A DNA stretch of 64,000 nt. Origin: Prevotella sp. (lineage in GTDB: Bacteria; Bacteroidota; Bacteroidia; Bacteroidales; Bacteroidaceae). Positions 23,148 through 32,732 of the stretch are shown one piece after another; within the stretch, counting starts at the first letter, position 1, and every line of letters begins with the position of its first letter. Location of the stretch: positions 1 through 64,000 of the forward strand of contig JAFZUS010000101.1 of the NCBI GenBank assembly GCA_017618275.1, written 5' to 3'. The notes under the pieces are model-generated. The model searched no databases, had not been told where the DNA came from, and worked only from the letters and a program-made list of their open reading frames with translations. A program made the translations under genes and the position numbers.

Positions 23148-24881
23148 ATGGCTATCAGACAACTATTCTTTGCAATTGCCCTTTTCATGACTGTCAGTGC
23201 AGCAGGGCAGGACGGTCCCACGATGGGTTGGAGTTCATGGAACACTTTTGGCGTGAACATCAACGAAGGCCTTATCAAAAAACAAGCCGATGCAATGGTC
23301 AGCAAAGGACTGAAAGATGTGGGTTTTGATCATATCAACATCGATGATGGCTATTTCGGAGGACGTGACAAGAACGATGGTCATCTGTTGGTCCATTCAT
23401 CCCGTTTTCCCAAGGGACTGAAGGTGGTAGCCGACTATATCCATGAAAAAGGACTGAAGGCTGGTATCTACAGCGATGCAGGCCATAACACCTGCGGCAG
23501 CATGTTCAATGGTGATGTCACAGGTAAGGGCGTAGGACTCTATGAACACGACCAGCAGGATGCCGACTTCTTTTTCAAGGAGTGCGGTTTCGACTTCATC
23601 AAGGTAGACTTCTGTGGCGGTTCCTACTATCATAATGAGGACCACCTTGTGCTCGACGAACAGCAACGCTATACGGCAATTGCCAAGGCCATCAAGAACA
23701 CAGGTCGGAGCGACGTGCGCATGAATGCCTGTCGCTGGGCCTATCCTGGTACCTGGATCGACGGTGTGGCCTTCTCCTGGCGCACCACTGGCGACATCAA
23801 TGCCAGTTGGGGGTCGGTGAAGGGTATTATCGCAGAAAACCTCTACCTCTCTGCCTACTGCAGCAAAGGCCATTACAACGATATGGACATGTTGGAAGTG
23901 GGGCGTTCCCTGACCACCGAGGAAGACAAGACCCACTTCGGCATGTGGTGCATCATGAACTCTCCGTTGCTCATTGGTTGTGACTTGCGGAACATCAAGT
24001 CGACAACACTCAATCTGTTGAAGAATGAGGAACTCATTGCCCTGAACCAGGATCCTCTCTACCAACAGGCTTATGTGGCAGGTCTTGTAAATGGCTGTTA
24101 CCTTCTGGTGAAAGACCTGGAACACTTGAATGGTACGAAACGTGCCTTTGCCGTCTACAACCCTAACGACGAGGCAAAGACAGTCAGCGTTCTCTTTAAG
24201 GACATCGATCTGGCTGGTACGGTGAAACTGCGCGATGTGTTCCAAAAGCAGGATATCGGTGAAACGACAGACGCTTATGAAGTGAAAGTCCCTGCGCATG
24301 GTACCCGTATCTATGTGGCTGAGGCAGAGACACGACTGGAACGTACCCGTTACGAGGCTGAGACGGGCTATATCAGCGTCTATCAGGAAATCAAGAACAA
24401 CCAGGCTGAGAAGACGGGCATCTACGAGGCAGCCGATTTCTGTTCTGCAGGTTACAAGGCTGGCTGGTTAGGACAGAGCGAGAAGAACGACCTACAATGG
24501 CGCAATGTCTATAGCAACGATGGTGGCGAATACCAGTTAACCATTGGCTTTATCTCTGGCGAGAACCGTAATATCACCGTCAGTGTGAATGGTGAAAAGG
24601 TGAAAACCATCTCTGCCAACAGCGGCGGATGGCAGAAGGTTGGCACTAAGACCGTCACCATCCAGTTGCAGAAAGGACAAAACACCATCCGTCTGTCAAA
24701 CGCCACGAACTGGTTGCCCGATATCGACTACATCGAACTATTCTCCACAGCCTCTTCAGCCATCCATCCTGTCACTATGCAACAGCAGGAAGATGAAACC
24801 CTGTATGACTTATCAGGTCGCAAGATCGCCAATCCCAAGAAAGGCATCTACATCAACAACCATCGCAAGGTATTGAAGTAA
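23148..24881 (+). CDS. GH27 alpha-galactosidase with CBM35-like domain and secretion-type C-terminus, 577 aa
   Basis: A signal peptide (about 1-20, ending SAAGQ) precedes the GH27 barrel: GWSSWNTFG, FDHINIDDGYF, GLKAGIYSDAG. The nucleophile is D154 in FIKVDFCGG and the acid/base probably D216 in WRTTGDI. A C-terminal beta domain follows. Residues about 395-540 look like a CBM35-type module. The end (LYDLSGRKIANPKKGIYI) resembles the C-terminal signal found on many secreted Prevotella enzymes. It should release alpha-linked galactose from plant galactomannan or raffinose-type sugars outside the cell or in the periplasm. A single gene with its own promoter. Confidence 0.92.
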   Translation: MAIRQLFFAIALFMTVSAAGQDGPTMGWSSWNTFGVNINEGLIKKQADAMVSKGLKDVGFDHINIDDGYFGGRDKNDGHLLVHSSRFPKGLKVVADYIHEKGLKAGIYSDAGHNTCGSMFNGDVTGKGVGLYEHDQQDADFFFKECGFDFIKVDFCGGSYYHNEDHLVLDEQQRYTAIAKAIKNTGRSDVRMNACRWAYPGTWIDGVAFSWRTTGDINASWGSVKGIIAENLYLSAYCSKGHYNDMDMLEVGRSLTTEEDKTHFGMWCIMNSPLLIGCDLRNIKSTTLNLLKNEELIALNQDPLYQQAYVAGLVNGCYLLVKDLEHLNGTKRAFAVYNPNDEAKTVSVLFKDIDLAGTVKLRDVFQKQDIGETTDAYEVKVPAHGTRIYVAEAETRLERTRYEAETGYISVYQEIKNNQAEKTGIYEAADFCSAGYKAGWLGQSEKNDLQWRNVYSNDGGEYQLTIGFISGENRNITVSVNGEKVKTISANSGGWQKVGTKTVTIQLQKGQNTIRLSNATNWLPDIDYIELFSTASSAIHPVTMQQQEDETLYDLSGRKIANPKKGIYINNHRKVLK

Positions 24882-24916
24882 ATGATTCAATCTATATTTG
24901 TGTGTAAAGATACGAT

Positions 24917-25363
24917 ATGAAAATTCAGATTATAAACGGACCGAACCTGAACCTGCTGGGGCAGCGGGAGCCGGGCATCTATGGCTCAGAGTCGATGGAA
25001 AACTGTCTGACGGAACTGCGGAAACGCTATCCTGAGGTGCAGATAGACTATTATCAGAGTAACGTGGAGGGGGAACTCATCAACAAGATGCAGGAGGTGG
25101 GATTCTTTGGCGGCTACGACGGTATCGTGCTGAATGCAGGTGCCTACACGCATACCTCTGTTGCCCTGCACGACTGCATTCGGAGCCTGAAATGCCCTGT
25201 TGTCGAGGTGCACATCTCGAACGTTCACCAAAGGGAGGAGTTCCGTCATCACTCGATGATCTCTGCTTCCTGTAAGGGCGTGATCTGCGGATTCGGACTG
25301 GACAGTTACCGGCTTGCTGTCGCTGCGCTGATTAATGCACAATGCACAATGCACAATGCATAA
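24917..25363 (+). CDS. aroQ: 3-dehydroquinate dehydratase, type II
   Basis: Type II dehydroquinase, third step of the shikimate pathway. Motifs: INGPNLNLLGQREPGIYG with the active-site Tyr, LNAGAYTHTSVAL, and VEVHISNVHQREEFRHHS with the catalytic His. The normal end is near AVAALI; the last residues (NAQCTMHNA) come from a TGCACAA repeat that carries the stop codon. Length 148 is otherwise usual. It heads a string of closely packed genes to xerD. TATATTTG near 24,893 may be its -7 box. Confidence 0.95.
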   Translation: MKIQIINGPNLNLLGQREPGIYGSESMENCLTELRKRYPEVQIDYYQSNVEGELINKMQEVGFFGGYDGIVLNAGAYTHTSVALHDCIRSLKCPVVEVHISNVHQREEFRHHSMISASCKGVICGFGLDSYRLAVAALINAQCTMHNA

Positions 25364-25378
25364 TACGAATTGTGCATT
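25334..25378. repeat. AATGCACA direct repeats with inverted copy
   Basis: Three to four AATGCACA-type units are followed by an inverted TTGTGCATTA. The array carries the aroQ stop and the start region of the next gene and has altered the ends of both proteins. Confidence 0.75.
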
Positions 25379-25997
25379 AGAGGAATACGTCCTGGCGCAT
25401 ATAGAGCCGGAACCGGAATACCTTTATAGGCTTTGGCGAGCCACGAACATCCGCACCATTCACGGACGGATGGCCAGCGGACACTTGCAGGGAAGACTGC
25501 TGAAGATGCTGGTACAGATGATCAGGCCACAGACCATTCTCGAAGTAGGGACGTTCAGCGGCTACAGCGCCATCTCAATGGCAGAAGGCCTCGACGAGGG
25601 CGGACGGCTCTACACCTACGAGATCAATGATGAGATGGAGGACTTCACCCGTCCGTGGATAGAGGGCTCGGAGGTGGCAGACAAGATCAAGTTCATCATC
25701 GGTGATGCGCTGACGGAAGCCCCCAAACTCGGCATTGAGTTCGACATGGCCTTTATCGACGGTGACAAGCGCACCTATCGCGAATGTTATGAGATGGTGC
25801 TCTCGATTCTCAAACCAGGCGGTTTTATACTGGCTGACAACACCCTCTGGAACGGACACGTGGTGGATCATGCCTATGACAAAGACCAACAGACGCAGGG
25901 CATCACGGACTTCAACGACTACATCGCCCAAGACTCGCGGGTCGAGCAAGTCATCCTCCCATTAAGAGATGGGTTGACATTGATACGGAAAAGGTAA
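25356..25997 (+). CDS. Class I SAM-dependent O-methyltransferase
   Basis: A CCoAMT/COMT-like enzyme: ILEVGTFSGYSAISMAEGL is the SAM-binding loop, MAFIDGDKRTYRECYEMVL and LKPGGFILADNTLW the later motifs. It would methylate a small hydroxyl-bearing molecule; the substrate is unknown. I choose ATG 25356, overlapping the aroQ stop by eight bases; ATG 25335 in the repeat is the alternative. The first residues (MHNTNCALE) are repeat-derived. Packed between aroQ and rbfA. Confidence 0.88.
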   Translation: MHNTNCALEEYVLAHIEPEPEYLYRLWRATNIRTIHGRMASGHLQGRLLKMLVQMIRPQTILEVGTFSGYSAISMAEGLDEGGRLYTYEINDEMEDFTRPWIEGSEVADKIKFIIGDALTEAPKLGIEFDMAFIDGDKRTYRECYEMVLSILKPGGFILADNTLWNGHVVDHAYDKDQQTQGITDFNDYIAQDSRVEQVILPLRDGLTLIRKR

Positions 25998-26042
25998 TCA
26001 TAATTACTAATTCCTCATTACAAATATCTAATTGAATATAGT

Positions 26043-26378
26043 ATGCAAGAGACAAGACAAAACAAGATTGCGAGACTGCTCCAGAAGGAACTCTCGTTGA
26101 TATTCCAACAGCAGACACGGGCCACTCACGGCACGATGGTCTCTGTGACGCGTACGAAGATATCACCCGACCTGAGCATCTGCACTGCCTACCTCTCCAT
26201 CTTCCCCAGTGAGAAGGGCGAGGAGATACTGCAGAATATTAATGCCAGCAACAAACAGATCAGATACGAGTTGGGCACACGCGTCAGGAACCAACTGCGC
26301 ATCATCCCTGAACTGCGCTTCTTCATCGACGACAGCCTCGACTACATAGAACGCATTGATGAACTATTGAAAAAGTGA
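26043..26378 (+). CDS. rbfA: Ribosome-binding factor A
   Basis: 111 residues matching RbfA, which binds the small ribosomal subunit and helps 16S rRNA maturation. Typical blocks are RQNKIARLLQKELSLIFQ, VSVTRTKISPDLSICTAYLSIFP, and RNQLRIIPELRFFIDDSLDYIERIDELL. It overlaps the next gene by four bases (GTGA). Confidence 0.93.
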   Translation: MQETRQNKIARLLQKELSLIFQQQTRATHGTMVSVTRTKISPDLSICTAYLSIFPSEKGEEILQNINASNKQIRYELGTRVRNQLRIIPELRFFIDDSLDYIERIDELLKK

Positions 26379-27604
26379 ATTTCCCGTTTTTCATAGCACG
26401 AAGGTACCTCTTCTCTAAGAAGTCGACGCACGCCATCAATGTCATCAGCGGCATCTCGGTGGTGGGCGTGTCTGTGGCCACAATGGCACTCGTGGTGACA
26501 CTCAGCGTGTTCAACGGTTTCCACGATATGGTGGCCTCCTTCTTTACGAATTTCGACCCGCAACTGAAGGTAACACCTGTGATGGGAAAGACAGCAGCAG
26601 CCGATGACCCGATACTCACCCAAATCAAGCAACTGCCCCAAGTGGATGTTGCGACGGAATGCGTGGAGGATCAGGCACTGGTAATCTACCGCGGTCATCA
26701 GGCAATGGTGACCATCAAGGGCGTAGAGGACAACTTCGACCAACTGACTCACATCAAGGAGATTCTTTTAGGCGACGGTCAGTTTGAACTGAAAGCCGCA
26801 GATATGTTTTATGGCATTCCTGGTATCCGTCTGGCAGAGCAACTCGGCACAGGGTATATGTACAATGAACCCATGAAAGTCTATGCACCACGGAGGGAAG
26901 GGCAGTTGAATATGGCGAACCCCATGGACGGACTTGTGGAGGATGAACTCTACTCACCAGGCGTGCTCTTTCAAGTGATGCAGGGTAAATACGACAAGAA
27001 CTATCTCCTGACAAGCATCGACTTCACCCGTCGTATCTTCGAACAGCAGGGCATGGTGTCATCGTTGGAACTGCGGCTGAAGGCAGGCAGCAACTTTGAA
27101 CGAGTAAAGTCGGAAATCAAAAAACTGGCTGGCGACAAATACTACGTGAAGGACCGCTTCGAACAACAGGACGACACCTTCAAGATTATGAAGATCGAGA
27201 AACTGATGGCCTATATCTTCCTGACCTTTATCCTGATGATTGCCTGCTTCAACATCATCGGCTCACTCTCCATGCTGATCATTGACAAGAAGGACGACGT
27301 CGTGACGCTGCGCAACCTTGGTGCCTCCGACAAGCAGATTGTGCGTATCTTCTTGTTTGAGGGTCGACTGATATCTGCCATCGGTGCCATCATCGGTATC
27401 CTGTTAGGACTGGCCCTCTGCTGGGCACAGCAGACCTACGGACTGGTGAAACTCGGATCGTCGAGTGCATCCTTCGTGGTGAATGCCTATCCTGTCAGCG
27501 TCCATCCAGAAGATGTCATCCTGATCTTCATCACGGTTTTGGTAGTAGGCTTCCTTGCCGTCTGGTATCCCGTCAGATATTTCGCCAAGCGGTTGTTAGC
27601 CTAA
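26375..27604 (+). CDS. FtsX/LolE-type ABC transporter permease, 409 aa
   Basis: GTG start inside the rbfA stop. N-terminal cytoplasmic ARRYLFSKKSTHAINVISGISV, a first membrane helix (about 22-46), a large periplasmic MacB-like domain, then three helices in the FtsX-like C-terminal region (LTFILMIACFNIIGSLSM..., residues about 275-400). This is the architecture of LolC/LolE lipoprotein-releasing permeases. No ATPase lies beside it, so the partner would be encoded elsewhere. Confidence 0.88.
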   Translation: MNFPFFIARRYLFSKKSTHAINVISGISVVGVSVATMALVVTLSVFNGFHDMVASFFTNFDPQLKVTPVMGKTAAADDPILTQIKQLPQVDVATECVEDQALVIYRGHQAMVTIKGVEDNFDQLTHIKEILLGDGQFELKAADMFYGIPGIRLAEQLGTGYMYNEPMKVYAPRREGQLNMANPMDGLVEDELYSPGVLFQVMQGKYDKNYLLTSIDFTRRIFEQQGMVSSLELRLKAGSNFERVKSEIKKLAGDKYYVKDRFEQQDDTFKIMKIEKLMAYIFLTFILMIACFNIIGSLSMLIIDKKDDVVTLRNLGASDKQIVRIFLFEGRLISAIGAIIGILLGLALCWAQQTYGLVKLGSSSASFVVNAYPVSVHPEDVILIFITVLVVGFLAVWYPVRYFAKRLLA

Positions 27605-27608
27605 TAAG

Positions 27609-28508
27609 ATGGAAAACAAGGACATCGTCAAGGGTTACGTGCGCTATCTGAAATTACAGCGTAACATGTCGGGCAATACGCTCGATGCCTACCAACGTGA
27701 CCTCCAGAAACTGCTCGATTACCTGAAGCATGAGGAGAAAGACATCCGTGAAGTGAAACTTGAGGATTTGGAGCACTTCTCGGCAGGTCTGCACGACATC
27801 GGCATCGGCGCCCGCTCACAATGCCGCATCCTGAGCGGTGTAAGAAGTTTCTTCCGCTTCCTCCAACTCGACGGCTACCGTGAGGATGACCCCACGGAAC
27901 TCTTGGAGTCGCCACAGATAGGCGAGCATCTGCCAGAGGTACTGTCGCCTGAAGAGATAGACCAGTTGGAAGCCAGCATCGACCTCTCGAAATGGGAAGG
28001 CCATAGGAATCGTGCCATCATCGAGGTACTTTTCTCCTGCGGACTGCGCGTCAGTGAACTGGTAAACCTGAAACTCTCCAACCTCTATCTCGACGAGGAG
28101 TTCGTGCGGGTGTTCGGCAAGGGATCGAAGGAACGACTCGTACCCATCTCGCAAAAGGCCATCAAGGAACTGGGCTTTTGGTTTGATGACCGTCAGCACA
28201 TGAAAATCAAACCTGGAGAGGAAGACTATGTATTCCTGAACCGCTACGGCGGTCACCTGACCCGTGTAATGATTCTCATTATGATCAAACGACAGGCTGA
28301 GGTTGCAGGCATCAAGAAGACCATCTCACCCCACACGCTACGTCACTCCTTTGCCACTGCCCTGCTCGAAGGCGGTGCCGACCTGCGTGTCATCCAGGCC
28401 CTTTTGGGACATGAGAGCATCGGAACAACGGAAATCTACACACACATCGACACCTCCACCCTCCGCCGTGAGATACTGGAGCACCACCCGAGAAACATGA
28501 AAAGGTGA
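27609..28508 (+). CDS. xerD: Site-specific tyrosine recombinase XerD
   Basis: 299 residues, the usual XerD length. N-terminal SAM-like core-binding domain (LKLQRNMSGNTLDAYQRDLQ), then the catalytic domain with Arg in FSCGLRVSELVNL, HTLRHSFATALLEGG (H-x-x-R), GHESIGTTEIYTHID with the nucleophilic Tyr. It acts with XerC at dif in chromosome-dimer resolution. Because the gene sits in a housekeeping string, I regard it as the core recombinase and not as an integrase of the island. Confidence 0.93.
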   Translation: MENKDIVKGYVRYLKLQRNMSGNTLDAYQRDLQKLLDYLKHEEKDIREVKLEDLEHFSAGLHDIGIGARSQCRILSGVRSFFRFLQLDGYREDDPTELLESPQIGEHLPEVLSPEEIDQLEASIDLSKWEGHRNRAIIEVLFSCGLRVSELVNLKLSNLYLDEEFVRVFGKGSKERLVPISQKAIKELGFWFDDRQHMKIKPGEEDYVFLNRYGGHLTRVMILIMIKRQAEVAGIKKTISPHTLRHSFATALLEGGADLRVIQALLGHESIGTTEIYTHIDTSTLRREILEHHPRNMKR

Positions 28509-28554
28509 GATAATTAGATAAATTTCTCCCGCTCGACAAAAGAAATTCATTCCT

Positions 28555-28589
28555 TTTGTCCTCACTTAATCGAAATTTTCGTAACTTTG
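28555..28589 (+). promoter_or_regulatory. Promoter of the M16 peptidase gene
   Basis: TTTG (28555-28558), 23-bp spacer, TAACTTTG (28582-28589). The sequence just before (CTCCCGCTCGACAAAAGAAA) resembles that before the tRNA-Arg promoter (CTCCCGCTCGAAAAAACTCA). Confidence 0.6.
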
Positions 28590-28615
28590 CACCCAAATTA
28601 ACAACAACCAATAAA

Positions 28616-31444
28616 ATGAAGATGAAAAGACTCCTGACAGCCCTGATGCTGACGATAGTCAGTGTAGCGACAATGATGGCACAAGACACGTCGCAACTGC
28701 CATCAGTACCCCTTGATCCCGATGTACGCATCGGTAAGTTGGACAACGGACTCACTTACTACATCCGTTACAATAACTGGCCGGAGAACCGCGCAGAATT
28801 CTACATTGCCCAGCGCGTGGGTTCTATCCAGGAAAACGACGACCAGCGCGGACTGGCCCACTTCTTAGAGCACATGGCCTTTAACGGATCGAAGCACTTC
28901 AAGGGCAACGAACTGTTGCGCTGGTGCGAGAGCGTGGGCGTGAAGTTCGGTACTGACCTGAATGCCTATACATCAATAGACCAGACTGTCTATAATATAA
29001 GTAATGTACCCACGACACGCGAGAGCATCATCGACTCCTGTCTGCTGATTCTCTACGACTGGGCCGACGGACTGCTATTGGAACAGGAGGAGATTGAGAA
29101 GGAACGTGGCGTAATCCACGAGGAGTGGCGCCTGCGTACCTCTGCGCAGATGCGTATGCTGGAGCGCGACCTGCCCAAACTCTATCCGGGTTCGAAGTAC
29201 GGTCACCGTATGCCGATCGGACTGATGGAGATTATTGATAATTTTGAGCGTCCTTTCCTGCAGGCATATTATGAGAAGTGGTACCGTCCTGACAACCAGG
29301 GTATCATCGTAGTGGGTGACGTGGATGTCGATCAGGTTGAACAGAAAATCAAGACGTTGTTCTCACAGATAGCCAAGCCTGCTGCCGATGCCGCCAAGGT
29401 GGTGAACGAGGCTGTGCCCGATAATGCCGAGCCTATCTACGTCATCGACAAAGACAAGGAGCAGCAGATCAATATGGTCTATCTGATGATGAAGCATGAG
29501 GCCTTCCCCGACTCGCTGAAGGGTTCGTTGGCCTATATCCTCAGCAACTATTTGAAGGGGGCAGCCCTCTCCATGCTCAACGACCGATTGAGGGAGTATG
29601 CCGAGAAACCGGAGAGTCCTTTCCTGCAGGCTTCCGTAGGCGACGGCAACTATCTTCTGTCGAAGACAGTGGATGCCTTCGAGGTAGATGTACTGCCCAA
29701 GGAGGGTCAGGCAGATGCAGCCGTACAGACTGCACTGACAGAGGCCCGTCGTGCCGCCGAGTTCGGATTTACAGCAACGGAATACAAACGCTACAAGGCC
29801 AACTACCTCAGTTCGCTGGAGAAGGCATACTCCAACAAGGACAAGCGTTATAACAGCCAGTTCATAGGCCAGTATGTGGGGAACTTCCTGAACAACGAGC
29901 CCATCCCCAGCATCGACTACACCTATTCGACGATGAAGGAGTTGGTGCCGATGTTACCTGTGGAGACCATCAACATGATGATCAAGGAACTGGTCAGCAA
30001 CAACGACAGCAACCTCGTGGTGCTGAGTTTCAACAACGAGAAGGAAGGTGCCGTCTATCCCACAGAGGAGGGATTGAAGAAGGCCATTGCCGCTGCCCGC
30101 ACTGCACAGATCGAGGCCTACGTGGACAATGTGAAGGACGAGCCACTGATGACCACGCTGCCCAAACCTGGTAAGATTAAGAAAGAGGTGAAGAACGAAC
30201 GCTTTGGCTATACAGAGTTGAGACTATCGAATGGCGTAAAGGTTGTACTGAAGCAGACCGACCTGAAGAAGGATCAGGTGCTACTGCGTGGTTATGGCTA
30301 CGGTGGCAGTGCCCTGTACGGCAATAAGGAACTGCCTAACCTGAAAATGTTTGGCGACGTAATAGAAGCCAGCGGTTTGGGCAACTTCTCACATACTGAA
30401 TTGGAGAAGGCCTTGGCAGGTAAAATTGCCAGTGCTTCACTGTCGTTGAGTGACTACCGCGAGTATGTTAACGGTAGTTCAACACCTAAAGATGTTGAGA
30501 CGATGCTGCAGTTGGTGTACTTGATGTTTACTAACATTAGCAAAGATCAGAAGTCGTATGACAACCTGATGCAGACTGCTGAGGTGTCGCTGAAGAACCG
30601 CTTGTTACAGCCCGAGAATGTCTTCTCAGATTCGCTGACGCTGACAGTGGGCAATCACCATCCACGTGTAAAACCATTTGATTTGGACGACTTGAAGAAG
30701 GTCAGTTACGATCGTATCCTCGAGATTGCCAAGGAGCGTACGGCTAATGCTGCTGCTTATACATTCGACATCGTCGGCAACTACGACGAGGCCACCATCC
30801 GTCCGCTCATCGAGCAGTATCTGGGTTCGCTGCCCTCTCAGAAGAAGGTACAGAAGTCAAAGAAGATAGATACCGACTTCAAGGGTGAAGTCATTAACAA
30901 CTTCAAGCACAAGGCCGAGACACCCAAGTCGATTGCCGTCATGTTGTGGTATTCCAAGAAGGTGCCTTACACCTCAGAGAACAGCATCAAGGCCTCGATT
31001 GCCGGACAGATTCTATCGATGGAGTATCTGAAGAAGATTCGTGAGGATGCCAGTGCTGCCTATACCGTAGGTGCCAGTTCAGGCATGAGTGTCGATGACT
31101 TCGATAAGACTTCTACGATATACGTCTATTGCCCCATGAAGCCAGAGAAGGCTGATGTAGCCCTGCAGATTATGCGCGACGAGGTTGAGGCACTGACCAA
31201 GGGGTGTGATCCAGACAAGTTGGCTAAGGTGAAGGAGTATATGCTCAAGAACCATGCCGACCAACTGAAACAGAACAACTATTGGATAAGTGTCATTGAT
31301 ATGTGGCGCTATAAAGGCGTTGACCTCCATAAGGACTACGAGGAACTGGTGAATGCACAGACACCTGAGAGCATCGCAGCCTTCGTGAAGGAGGTGCTGA
31401 AGGCTGGTAACCATGCGGAGGTTATCATGATGCCGGAAGAATAA
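28616..31444 (+). CDS. M16 family zinc metallopeptidase, 943 aa
   Basis: Start chosen at ATG 28616 because the promoter lies at 28555-28589, inside the longer open frame. A signal peptide (to about MMAQ) is followed by two M16 halves. The first contains the inverted zinc motif HFLEH (H82, E85, H86) and EEIEKERGVIHEEWR with the distal Glu; the second half (from about residue 515) is the inactive partner domain. Pitrilysin/PqqL-like enzymes degrade peptides in the periplasm. A paralogue lies at 54582-57398. Confidence 0.92.
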   Translation: MKMKRLLTALMLTIVSVATMMAQDTSQLPSVPLDPDVRIGKLDNGLTYYIRYNNWPENRAEFYIAQRVGSIQENDDQRGLAHFLEHMAFNGSKHFKGNELLRWCESVGVKFGTDLNAYTSIDQTVYNISNVPTTRESIIDSCLLILYDWADGLLLEQEEIEKERGVIHEEWRLRTSAQMRMLERDLPKLYPGSKYGHRMPIGLMEIIDNFERPFLQAYYEKWYRPDNQGIIVVGDVDVDQVEQKIKTLFSQIAKPAADAAKVVNEAVPDNAEPIYVIDKDKEQQINMVYLMMKHEAFPDSLKGSLAYILSNYLKGAALSMLNDRLREYAEKPESPFLQASVGDGNYLLSKTVDAFEVDVLPKEGQADAAVQTALTEARRAAEFGFTATEYKRYKANYLSSLEKAYSNKDKRYNSQFIGQYVGNFLNNEPIPSIDYTYSTMKELVPMLPVETINMMIKELVSNNDSNLVVLSFNNEKEGAVYPTEEGLKKAIAAARTAQIEAYVDNVKDEPLMTTLPKPGKIKKEVKNERFGYTELRLSNGVKVVLKQTDLKKDQVLLRGYGYGGSALYGNKELPNLKMFGDVIEASGLGNFSHTELEKALAGKIASASLSLSDYREYVNGSSTPKDVETMLQLVYLMFTNISKDQKSYDNLMQTAEVSLKNRLLQPENVFSDSLTLTVGNHHPRVKPFDLDDLKKVSYDRILEIAKERTANAAAYTFDIVGNYDEATIRPLIEQYLGSLPSQKKVQKSKKIDTDFKGEVINNFKHKAETPKSIAVMLWYSKKVPYTSENSIKASIAGQILSMEYLKKIREDASAAYTVGASSGMSVDDFDKTSTIYVYCPMKPEKADVALQIMRDEVEALTKGCDPDKLAKVKEYMLKNHADQLKQNNYWISVIDMWRYKGVDLHKDYEELVNAQTPESIAAFVKEVLKAGNHAEVIMMPEE

Positions 31445-31469
31445 GTAAAAATGTAAATCGTAAATAATT

Positions 31470-32726
31470 ATGAGTTATCTGTTTTCATCAGAGTCTGTAT
31501 CTGAGGGCCATCCCGATAAGGTGGCGGATCAGATTTCAGACGCAATATTAGACCAGTTCCTGGCTTACGACCCAACGGCGCGCTGTGCCATCGAGTCGTT
31601 TGTTACCACAGGACAAGTGGTTATCATGGGTGAGGTGCGCAGTGAGGTATATATTGACTTGCAGACCATCGCCCGCAATACCATCAAACGCATCGGCTAT
31701 ACGAAGGCGGAATACCAGTTCGATGGTGACTCGTGCGGTATTCTGAGTGCCATCCACGAGCAGAGTGCCGACATCAACCGTGGCGTCGACAATGGCAACG
31801 AGGACGAACAGGGTGCCGGCGACCAAGGCATGATGTTCGGCTATGCCACCAACGAGACGGAGGCCTATATGCCTGTTAGTCTTGACCTGGCCCACCTCAT
31901 CATGCGCACCTTGGCCGACATCCGCAAGGAGGGTAAGGTGATGACATACCTGCGTCCGGATGCCAAGAGTCAGGTTACCGTACAGTATTCGGATGACGGT
32001 ATCCCAGAGCGTATCGACACCATCGTCGTTTCTACCCAGCACGATGATTTTGATGAAGATGAAAAAATGCTGGCCAGAATCAAGGACGATGTTATCAATA
32101 TCCTCATTCCGAGAGTCAAACAGCATATCCATTCTCAGAAGGTGCTTGACCTCTTCGGAACAGACATCAAGTACTACGTGAACCCGACGGGTAAGTTCGT
32201 GATTGGAGGTCCTCACGGCGACACAGGTCTGACGGGTCGTAAAATCATCGTCGACACATACGGTGGCAAAGGCGCCCATGGTGGTGGCGCTTTCTCCGGC
32301 AAGGACTCCTCGAAGGTGGACCGCAGTGCCGCCTATGCAGCCCGCCATATCGCCAAGAACATGGTGGCAGCAGGTGTCAGCGACGAGATCCTCGTCCAAA
32401 TCAGTTATGCCATCGGTGTGGCCAGACCCATGAATATTTACGTAAACACCTATGGTCGCAGTAAGGTACAGATGAGCGACGGAGAGATTGCCAAACATAT
32501 TGAAAAACTCTTCGACCTGCGTCCAAAGGCCATTGAGCGCACCCTGAAACTGCGCCAGCCCATCTACAGCGAGACGGCAGCCTACGGACACATGGGGCGC
32601 AAGCCGGAAACCATCAAGAAGACATTCACCAGTCACTACCACGAGACAAAGACCATTGATGTAGAACTCTTCACTTGGGAGAAACTCGACCGTGTAGACG
32701 ATATCCGCAAGGAGTTTGGACTATAA
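31470..32726 (+). CDS. metK: S-adenosylmethionine synthetase
   Basis: Makes SAM from methionine and ATP. Clear motifs: [35 protein letters not shown], and [22 protein letters not shown]. At 418 residues it has the longer middle region seen in Bacteroidetes enzymes. It follows the M16 gene by 25 bp. No SAM riboswitch could fit in that gap. Confidence 0.97.
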   Translation: MSYLFSSESVSEGHPDKVADQISDAILDQFLAYDPTARCAIESFVTTGQVVIMGEVRSEVYIDLQTIARNTIKRIGYTKAEYQFDGDSCGILSAIHEQSADINRGVDNGNEDEQGAGDQGMMFGYATNETEAYMPVSLDLAHLIMRTLADIRKEGKVMTYLRPDAKSQVTVQYSDDGIPERIDTIVVSTQHDDFDEDEKMLARIKDDVINILIPRVKQHIHSQKVLDLFGTDIKYYVNPTGKFVIGGPHGDTGLTGRKIIVDTYGGKGAHGGGAFSGKDSSKVDRSAAYAARHIAKNMVAAGVSDEILVQISYAIGVARPMNIYVNTYGRSKVQMSDGEIAKHIEKLFDLRPKAIERTLKLRQPIYSETAAYGHMGRKPETIKKTFTSHYHETKTIDVELFTWEKLDRVDDIRKEFGL

Positions 32727-32732
32727 GACTCT

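Noticed and set aside
23397..24299. 300-residue open frame antisense to the GH27 gene
   Set aside because: Shadow of a strongly coding gene; no motif, no ribosome site and low-complexity composition.
27609..28508. XerD considered as an integrase of the island
   Set aside because: It lies 5 kb beyond the island in a housekeeping string and has the normal XerD length and motifs. No transposase or phage gene was seen in the island.
31445..31469. SAM riboswitch before metK
   Set aside because: The gap is only 25 bp, too short for any known SAM-binding RNA.
31548..32642. 364-residue open frame antisense to metK
   Set aside because: metK is certain on the other strand; the antisense product has no recognisable features.
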